Source of the DNA: Macrophomina tecta
Lineage: Eukaryota; Ascomycota; Dothideomycetes; Botryosphaeriales; Botryosphaeriaceae
DNA length: 64,000 bases
NCBI GenBank assembly: GCA_024180945.1
Contig: JAKSGN010000038.1
Location: forward strand, 620,001-684,000
Direction of reading: 5' to 3'
Below the pieces are notes generated by a model that was not told the origin of the DNA, did no database searches, and worked only from the letters and a program-made list of their open reading frames with translations. Both the position numbers and the translations under genes were made by a program. Shown here piece by piece: positions 56,035-64,000 of the stretch. Numbering within the stretch: position 1 is the first letter of the stretch; every line of letters begins with the position of its first letter.

Positions 56035-59000
56035 TCAGTCTTCCTCCCCATCCTTCTTGGCCGCCGCCACCCTTTTACACAGCTTACTCCTCCGCGCAAT
56101 CTCTACGCTCAACTCCGCAATACTCCGCTTGCCCATGATATCCAACACAGCCACATCGGCGCCCATATCGTGGCCTATGAAATTTCTGAACTCCATCGCC
56201 ACCAAGCTGTCAACGCCATAGGCGTGGATAGGCTTGGCACTATCCACATCCTCCAGAGGAATGCTCATCGTCCTGCTCAACCGCCTCACCAAGGCCTCCC
56301 TGATCAGGTCGGCTGCTGCGTCCAGCGAGTCCGCCCACTTGAGCGCGTTGCTCACGCTGACCTCGTCCTCGTCCTCGGCGTTGGCACTGCCGCCCGCCCC
56401 GCCCTGCGTGCGCAGCTGCGAGAACAGCGGCGTCTTCATGAAAGTCGGCTCCGGCAGGCCGCGGCCGCGGAAGTCTGCAGACGTCGCGAGGCCGATGGCG
56501 ACCTGCCCTTCGGCGGCGAGCGCGCGCTGCTTGTCGACGTGGAACTCGATGAAGGCGAGGAACTCGTCCTCGCGCACGCCGTCGTGGGCGAAGAAGAACA
56601 TCGGGTTGGCGTTGAGCGTCTCCTGGTTCTCGGCGATGTACCCGACGCTGAGGATGTTGCCGAGATCGAGCGTCGATGCGGGCAGGTTGCGGGCGCGGCG
56701 GTACGAGGCGAGCGCGTCCTGATAGGTGTTGCCGGCGGCGTAGTTGGACTGGCCGCGGTTGCCGACGATGCCGCAGATGGAAGACAGCATGATGAAGAAG
56801 TCCATGTCCTCTGGCAGGTGTTTGTGGAGGTTCCAGGACCCAGAGACTTTGGGAGCGAGGCAGGCGGTGTAGTTGTCGTGCGGCATGAATTCGAAGGCAG
56901 AGTCCTGTGGATCGGTCAGTGGGCGTATTCCTGATGCGATGAGTGCAATAAAATACCTTCAGCTGCATGGCTCCTTGGACTACTCCTGCCACCTTGGGGA
57001 AGCCCTCCGCTTCACACGTCTTGAGTGCTGTCACCAGCGCCTGCTCATCACTGACGTCGCATGCCACAGCGGCAGCCCGAACGCCAGAGCTCCCTAGATC
57101 CTGAAGAAGCTCCTTCGCTGCTTCACCGGCACCACCCGAGCGAGAGAAGAACACCAGGTTCCGCGCACCCTGCTTTGCCATCCAGCGAGCGATACTGCGG
57201 CCGAGACCACCGAGACCACCGCTGAGGATGTACGTGGCATCAGGCTTGAACTTGGTCGGCGCCGGCGGTTGTGGGATGACTTTGACTACGTCCTTCTCTC
57301 TCGCTGTCAGGACGACCTTGCCCATATGCTTGCCAGCCTGCAGCAGACGGAATGCTTCTTCGATCTGAGAGAACGAATAAACCGTGTTCGGCTTTGCCGC
57401 TCTGATTGCGCCGCTCTGCCACATGCTGATGATCTCATTGAGAATGCGGTGGGTCGTCTTGGTGTCCAGCTTCGTGATGGTGTACAAATCACATGCGGCG
57501 AACATGACCGAACGGCTGAAGGGGAGCATGTCAAGGCGTCCGTTCGCAAAGATGTCGCGCTTGCCAATCTCGATGAAGCGGCCGAAGGTGGCAATGCAGT
57601 CCCACGACGCCCGAAGAGCTTCACCCGCGAGCGAGTTGAGGATGACATCGACGCCGCGGTTGTTGGTCATGCGCATGACCCCCTCCGCAAACGACAGGTC
57701 GCGCGACGAGAAGATGTGGTCCGCGGGGACGCCATACTCATCCATCAGCAACTGTCGCTTCTCCGGCGACGAGACGGTTGCGAAGACTTCAGCGCCCATG
57801 TTCTGCGCAATTTGAATGGCAGCCTGCCCCACGCCACCAGCTGCCGCGTGGATCAGGCAAGTCTCACCTGCGCGAAGGCGGGCTACCTCGGCCAGGCAGT
57901 AGTAGGCAGTGGAGAAGATGACAGGCATGCCTGCAGCCGTCTCGAAGCTCATGTCGTCTGGAATTTTGGCAGCGATCTCTCGGGGCGTGCGGGTGTGCGT
58001 CTGGAAGGTACCGTGCAATGCGGACAGCACCAGCATGCGGTCGCCGGGCTTGACATCTGTAACACCAGCACCTACCTTGGTGACGATTCCGGCCCCCTCG
58101 TGGCCAAACGTAGCAGCAGCAACCTCTCCCATAGCTACCATGACATCTCGGAAGTTGAGCCCAGTCGCCTTGATTTCAACCTCGATCTGATCGTCGGGGA
58201 GCGGCGCCGAATACTCCGGCCAGTCGACGAAGTGAAGTTTATCAAGGCGGCCAGGAGACGAGGTACTGAGCATGAGCGCCCGCTCCGTCTTTGCCTCGCC
58301 ATATTCCTGAGGTTGCGGTACCGGGTTGGAACACTTCGACTCGATGAACGCATTGACCGAGGGAGCCTCCACCAGCCGGTTGATACAGAGCCGGCCCGAT
58401 CGAACGAGGTACTCGGCGTGGCGGTCCCGGTGGGCGAGGAAGTGGTGCTTGTACACCGCAATGACGTGTTGCGCCAAAGACGCGGCTGAGCTATTTTCAA
58501 CACTCTCCAATGCAAGGGTGACGAGGTCGGATCCGTCGAGGTCGCTGTTTGATTCTTGTCAGCTGCTGCAATCCCTTCCGTGCCTGGGGATCTGCATGAC
58601 GCTTACCGTTCCCATCTCAATGTCCTCATCAAACCAGTGACCAGTGCCATATCAGGCTTTTCGTACGGGTCGCCTGTCACCCACAGCAGACTCCCTGCAG
58701 TGGTGACAAGTTGCCGCAAGACCTCAAATTCGTCTGAAGAGAACTGAGACGCCAGGAAGTGCCTGTATGCTTCCATTGCAACAATACAGCACACATCCTT
58801 CAGCGAGTGCTGCGGCAGGTCTGAGAAAGGCACCACACTGATGTCCGCCGCACTGCCGGCCGTCTTGACCAGCGACTTGATCTCTTCCGCAAACGCCTTC
58901 TCTTCTACTCCAGGCTTCGCAGATGTAATGACGAACACCCTGTTCAGCGCTTCACTTCCCCCATTCAACTCTTTCTCCCCGTTGTCTTCCGATTCCGGGT

Positions 59001-62000
59001 TCGTGGCAACAACCAGACTCTGGGCATGCAGATCTGGACTCTCGCTGTCCGACAGCGTCAGCACGTCTGCCTCGAATCCGTTGGATCCCAACACCTCCTT
59101 CCACCCGCTCTCTTCCAGCAACGGGCCCCACTGCCTCCTGCTCTCCGTACTCAGCCACCAGCCCGGGAGCTGGCCGAAGCAAAGCGGGCCAGCCACAAAC
59201 TCCGGTTGCGTGATCTCCTGCAGGATGAGCCTGCCGCCGGGCTTCAACAGCGCCCGCGCATTGGCAAGCGTCTTGGACAAATCCGCCGTGGCATGGATGA
59301 CGTTCGCTGCGACCACGATGTCGTAGCTGCCCTCCTCGAAGCCCTGGGCAGACACATCCCTCTCGACGTCCAGCACCTTGAAATCGACCAAGCCGCGCCA
59401 CTTCTTGAACTTGGCGGCGGCCTTGTCGAAGAAGCCGGCGGAGATGTCCGTGTACGTGTACCGCAAGAGCTTGCTGCCGCCCTTGGCCCTGACTCCGTTG
59501 GGGCAGAGGGCCTCGAGGACGGCCGTGGTCGTGCCGCCGGTGCCGGCGCCAATTTCGCAGACGCGCAGGTCGGCGCGCTTGTGGGAGTACAGGCCAAGGA
59601 AGGAGCGGAGGAGGGCGTGGACCTTGTCGGTGCCGAGGATGACGCGGTAGTATTGCTCAAGGAGATCGTCTTGGCCGAACATCAGGTGCAGAGCATCCGC
59701 TCCGCCACGAAGCACGGGGACAATGTGAGTGCCCATGCGCGTAGTGAGCGCGCCTTCGGGGCCGGAGCTCTCGAGCTGGTCCAGGAACGCCTGACGGCGG
59801 CCAGGGTCGGCCATGATGGAGCTCCACTCCGGAGACTGGTGGATGAGGCCGTTCTCGTGGAATTTGGATGCTTGATGACGGAGCCAGGCGAGGTATTTCT
59901 GCTTATGCGGTTCGAGTGCGGATTCGTCAGCCAGAGGGTTCCTGGTCAGTTCGTTGACGGCTTCAGTGATATAGATGGCGGCAGACAGCTGCAGGTCCTT
60001 GACGCGCTTCAAATTATGGCCATCCTGTTGCTCCAGCGGAGCCACAGCCTGGCGCAGACAGCTCTGGGTTTCTGTAGGGCTCATGAGGTCCAAGTCGGGC
60101 TTCCACTCGAGATTGAAGCAGATTTGGCGCTGGTCCGCCTCGGCGCTCGACTCCTGCAGCGGCACCGCCTCCAGCCCTCTCAACTCCACACGGATATCCT
60201 TTGTGTCGGCACTCCACGCCGTGATGTCTGCAGCGTAGCGCTTGTGGGAAGCAAGCTGCGCCGACGAGTGACACAGCAACTTGGATCCGGGTGCGGTCTC
60301 GACGCCTGCAGAGATCCACAAGCTGCGGATGGCAACCGGGACCAGGGGCTCAGACAGCGCACCCGCGCCGACCGAGGCCTGGTAGGCGAAGATGAACAGG
60401 TGGATCATGCTGTCGAATACTGGCGGCTGGATGACATGCTCAGCCAGGCTCCCTGAAGGCATTGCCTTCGCGACATCGGGGATCCTCAGGGTGCCAAAAG
60501 CCTGGCCGACCTTGCCTGTGGCTTCTCCGCTCCTCACCTCCGTCAGGTTACGGAAGAGCGGACCAAATTCGAGGCCGACCCGTTCGAGCTCCGCGTACTG
60601 CCTCGCCAAGTCGCCAGCCCGCTGGCAGCTGGCGTCGGAGGCTTCGAGCATCGTTTTGAAAGCCGCCTCCCGCTCCGCAGCCTCCCTGCCGCCATCGATG
60701 GGTCCGGTCTGCACGTTCGCCTGCTCCGCGCCAATCTGCCCGCGGGCATGCTCCAGCCAGCTCCCATCACTCGGGCTGAAACTCGCGAAGCGCCACTCCC
60801 ACCAGGTGCCGGAATCGCCCTGGCCACTCTCCGGCAGCTTTCGCATGCTCACCATCGTCTCCGTCGCGTCGTCCGGATCCTCCGAGACCTGCAGCGCCCG
60901 CGAGATGTGCACGTCGCGCAGCCGGAAGCCCCTGAGCTCCTTGCCCTCGTCCTCGCAGAGCTCGCGCATGCCCTCGATGGCCGCGACCAGGTACGTGACG
61001 CCGGGCACGACGATGCTGCCGGTGACTTTGTGGTCTTGGAGCCACGGCAGCTCGGATACGCGCAGGAAGTTGCGCCAGCGGGGCTGCATCGCGTCCCAGT
61101 CGGGGACGCGCGAGCCGAGGACGTCGTGCCGAGCGTGCTTGCGGAAGCGCCAGGCCTTGGAGCGGCGGGATTCGGTCCAGTACTCTTGGCTGTGGTTGAA
61201 GGCGTAGGAAGGGAGATCGGCCAGGATGCGCGGTCGGCGTTTCGCAGGCTCATGGTTGACGGCGGACAGGTTTGCCGGGTAGCCGCTGGCGGCGAGGGTG
61301 CCGACGGCAGAGAGGGCAGTGGAGGCAGCGTGGTTGTTACGCGAGAGGAGGGAGAGGTAGCGGATGGCCTTGAGGTTGGGGTCGCTGAGAACAGTGCCGC
61401 GGACGGCGCTCTGCAGGGCGGCGTGCGGCCCAACCTCGATGACGTGAGTGACGGGCAGTTCGGCACCTCCTCCCAGCTTGAGCTTCGTCTTCGCGGCCGC
61501 TGCCGTGCACATGGCCAGCAGGGCCTGATCGAACTTGACGGGAGAAACGAGGTTGTCAACCCAGTAGTCCGGGCTGGTCATGGCAGCGGCGTCGGTCAGA
61601 TCTCCCGTCACCGAGGAGAAGACGAGCACCTGGCCGGCTGTCTTCTGGCCAGATAGTGTGCCCATCAGGGATCGATACTCATCCGCTACCGCCTGCATGT
61701 GGCTTGAGTGGTAGGCGTTGGACACCTTCAGCTTCCGCGCGAAGACCTGGTCTTCATCAACCAGCTCCTTCAAACGATCGATTTTGGCCTCGTCGCCACT
61801 GCAGGTGATGCTTCGCGGGCTGTTGTAGCATGCCACTACCAGCTCGCCGTCCGGCAATTCCGCGTTCACTTGGTCTAAGAAGGGCTGGACCTCTGATGCT
61901 GAAGAGCCCACAGCAAGCATTGTGCCCTTCCTCGGCGTGGGCTTGGAGCTGACAAGGCCGCGAAAGTACGCCACCTTCCAAGCGCTCTGCCGGTCGAGGG

Positions 62001-64000
62001 CTCCAGCAGCGTAAGCGGCGCCGATTTCGCCAGAAGAGTGTCCGACCACCCTCACCGGAGAGACGCCCCAGGCCGACAGAGTATCGACGAGCGCGACTTG
62101 GAGAACGGTACAGAGAGTTTGCGAGATGAGCGGCTCATTGATCCGGCTCGACTCGGCGGGCTTGTTGAGCTCTTCCATGGCATCAAACTGGCTGCCAAGT
62201 GACGAGAGGTATGCTGTTGCTGCGGAAACGGACTCCTTGAAAACGGTGTATTCGAGGAGCTCTTTGCCCATAGCGTGCCACTGAGCACCCTGACCGGTGA
62301 AAATAAAACCGACAGTTGGAGTGACTGCAGCCGGACGAATCGCCAATGACTTGGACGTCGCGTCCGAAAGTTTCTCCACAAGCTCTTCAACCGTCTCAGC
62401 TGCCAGCGCTATCCTCCACGCCAGCTTCGACCTTCTCTCGGAAAGGGTGAATGCCAGATCGTCAAGGTAGGCGTCTTGCTGCTCCGATTGCGGATGTTCT
62501 CTCAAGTGATCCGCAAAGGTCGACAGTGTGCGCTTGATACCTTCCTCGTCCTGTGCGGACCACATGAATACCCTATGGCCTCGTCGAGCGAGGGCTTTGA
62601 CGGACTCGCCGGGCTCCTTCGTCTGGTGCTGGCCGTTGAGTCCTCTGGCGCGGAAGTAGCTGCCCGAATCATCGATGACCGCATGCGCATTTGTTCCGCC
62701 GAAGCCGAAGGAGTTGAGAGATGCCCTCCGCACCGGGGTATCCGGCCACGGCGTGGGCTGCAATGGGAACTTGATCTTCCATCTATCGCAGGGAATACGC
62801 GGGTTGACCTTCTCGAAGTTAATATTCGGAGGAATCGTCCCGGACTCCAGAGCAAGAACTGTTTTGATCACGGCAGCAACGCCGGATGCTCCCTCCAAGT
62901 GCCCATGGTTGGTTTTACCCGCCCCGACATAGAGAGGATTGCCTGCGGGCCGGTTTTGCCAGGCGCTGGCAATTGCTCCTGCCTCAAGTGGATCACCGGC
63001 CGGAGTCCCGGTTGCGTGGGCCTCGACGAATCCTGTGGCATTCATGTCGAGGTTGAATGAGCGGTACACCTGGCGGATGAGCTCTTCCTGTGCCTGCTTG
63101 TTTGGAAGCGTCATACCGCCCGTGCCTCGCCCGTCTTGGTTAACGCCAGTACCGCGCACGACAGCCCGGATCAAGTCGCCGTCTCTGATGGCTGCCTTGA
63201 CGGGCTTGAGAATAATGGTTCCTACGCCTTCGCCACGCGAGTAACCATTTGCCCGTGAGTCGAAGGAGAAGCACTTGCCGTCTGGTGATAGAAAACCAAC
63301 TGGAAAATTGTCAGTAGACGCCTTCAGCTGCCTTTGCTTGGAACGTACGGTTGCTCATCCTGTACATGGTCTCAGGGCTTTCAATGACGTTGACACCGCA
63401 CACGATTGACTATCAGGGATCCAATTAGTGTGGCACTCGGACGGTAAAAGGGAGTGGGGTGTCATTACCATATCAGAGGCCCCCTGGCGGAGGTCGTTGC
63501 ATGCCAGATGGAATGCTACGAGGGAGCTACTGCAAGCCGTATCCAGCGTCAAGCTGCAACCCCTCAAATCATAAAACCAGCTGACTCTGTTGGAGATGAT
63601 TGAATTCGACGTGCCCGTCGGCTTGTACTTCAGCAAGATATCTGGATCCTCATTGAGGATTGCACGCGTATCGTCTGTGAAGGCGCCTGCAAACACCGAA
63701 GTCCTGGAGCCCTTCACGTCCTCGAGGCGGAGACCGGCGTTTTCCAACGCCTCGTACACGTTCTCCATGGCGATGCGTTGCTGCAAGTCCATGGACATTG
63801 CTTCTGTGCGCGTGATGTTGAAAAACGCGGCGTCAAATCGCTTGCCATTCTCTTTCAAGAAATGGCCGCCCTTGATGAAGGTGCTGGCTGCCCGCTCAGC
63901 AGAGGGGTGGTAGTGGGCGGAATGGTTCCATTTGCTGGAGGGCACTTCGGACCACGCTGAGCGGCCCTCAACCAGCATGTCCCACAGCTTGCTGGGGCTG
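56035..64000 (-). CDS. Highly reducing iterative type I polyketide synthase (5' end cut by the window)
   Basis: Exons (>64000)-63469, 63409-63349, 63299-58607, 58544-56957 and 56904-56035, four introns of 49-62 nt, about 2580 codons visible. Domains in order: KS (DTACSSS, Cys codon 63534-63532; EAHATGT; GKTNHGHLEG); AT (FTGQGAQW, GHSSGE, YHSSHM); DH (HKVTGSIVVPG with catalytic His; PPVFDSMIH with the partner Asp); C-methyltransferase (CEIGAGTGGTTTAVLEAL, near 59570); ER (HAAAGGVGQAAIQIAQ); KR (LSGGLGGLGRSIARWM; SSICG...SNYAAGNTY); and ACP (YGVDSLVAMEF, Ser codon 56208-56206). It ends about 57 codons after the ACP serine, with no thioesterase or reductase, so chain release needs a partner. The product should be a reduced, possibly C-methylated polyketide. 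Only about 50-70 N-terminal residues appear to be missing. All core catalytic residues inspected are present. Confidence 0.95.

Noticed and set aside
57269..58489. 406-codon plus-strand open frame
   Set aside because: Antisense to the ER/KR exon of the PKS, whose minus-strand frame has full domain motifs; the plus frame is a GC-rich mirror with no features.
56240..58510. Single 756-codon reading of the PKS ER/KR exon into downstream sequence
   Set aside because: The true frame leaves at the donor 56956 and resumes at 56904 in another frame; after the donor the long frame is Arg/Pro-rich and loses the KR/ACP motifs.
59026..60456. 476-codon plus-strand open frame
   Set aside because: Antisense to the CMeT/DH part of the PKS; composition-driven shadow (Arg/Gly/Ala-rich).
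60748..61656. 302-codon plus-strand open frame
   Set aside because: Antisense to the AT/DH region of the PKS; no motif.
1..64000. CRISPR arrays, bacterial operons, rRNA genes
   Set aside because: No regular short spaced repeats, no ribosome-binding-site-led operons and no rRNA-like sequence; the gene structures are eukaryotic.

Overview
The window looks like a filamentous ascomycete (Pezizomycotina, possibly Dothideomycetes; the class is a guess). The evidence is many short spliceosomal introns (mostly 48-70 nt, GTRNGY...YAG, with CTRAC-like branch sites), three Pth11-type fungal rhodopsin-domain receptors, a highly reducing polyketide synthase (HR-PKS), and a transposon block carrying the signature of repeat-induced point mutation (RIP).

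Bases 1-19717 are one AT-rich, gene-free block of nested transposable elements, solved here from terminal repeats and target-site duplications (TSDs). A Ty3/Gypsy chromovirus (element C, 5' part outside the window) was hit by a 628-bp TRIM-like element (29-656, TSD AATTC) and by a second Gypsy chromovirus (element A, 3916-19563, 383-bp LTRs, TSD TTAGT). Element A was in turn hit by a third Gypsy element (B, 10197-17365, 193-bp LTRs, TSD CTAAA) and by a GC-rich pogo/Fot-type DNA transposon (8031-9882, 54-bp perfect inverted repeats, TA duplication). The retroelements are saturated with C-to-T/G-to-A changes. The pogo copy is only lightly mutated, with five in-frame TAG codons and one frameshift, so it probably arrived last.

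From 19718 to the end the sequence is a gene-bearing arm of ordinary composition. In order it holds: a degraded coding relic beside the retrotransposon edge; a small secreted Cys-rich protein (22351-22711, +); a lipocalin-like protein (-); a Pth11-like receptor (-) divergent from a secreted GMC oxidoreductase (+); a decayed SulP sulfate permease pseudogene (-); an UNC93-like transporter (+); an amino-acid permease (+) convergent with a second Pth11-like receptor (-); an alpha/beta hydrolase (+); the splicing factor SYF2 (-) divergent from an unrecognised 471-residue protein (+); a third Pth11-like receptor (+); a GFA-type protein (-); a SAM methyltransferase (-); and an HR-PKS (-) that runs off the right edge.

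The HR-PKS (KS-AT-DH-CMeT-ER-KR-ACP, no thioesterase) and the methyltransferase lie in tandem and probably form the left end of a secondary-metabolite cluster continuing beyond base 64000. Nutrient transporters, membrane receptors, secreted proteins and a metabolite locus next to a RIP-mutated transposon block give the look of an accessory, environment-facing region. SYF2 is the one clear housekeeping gene. All exon models were built by eye from splice motifs, reading phase and family resemblance; no alignment or expression data were available.
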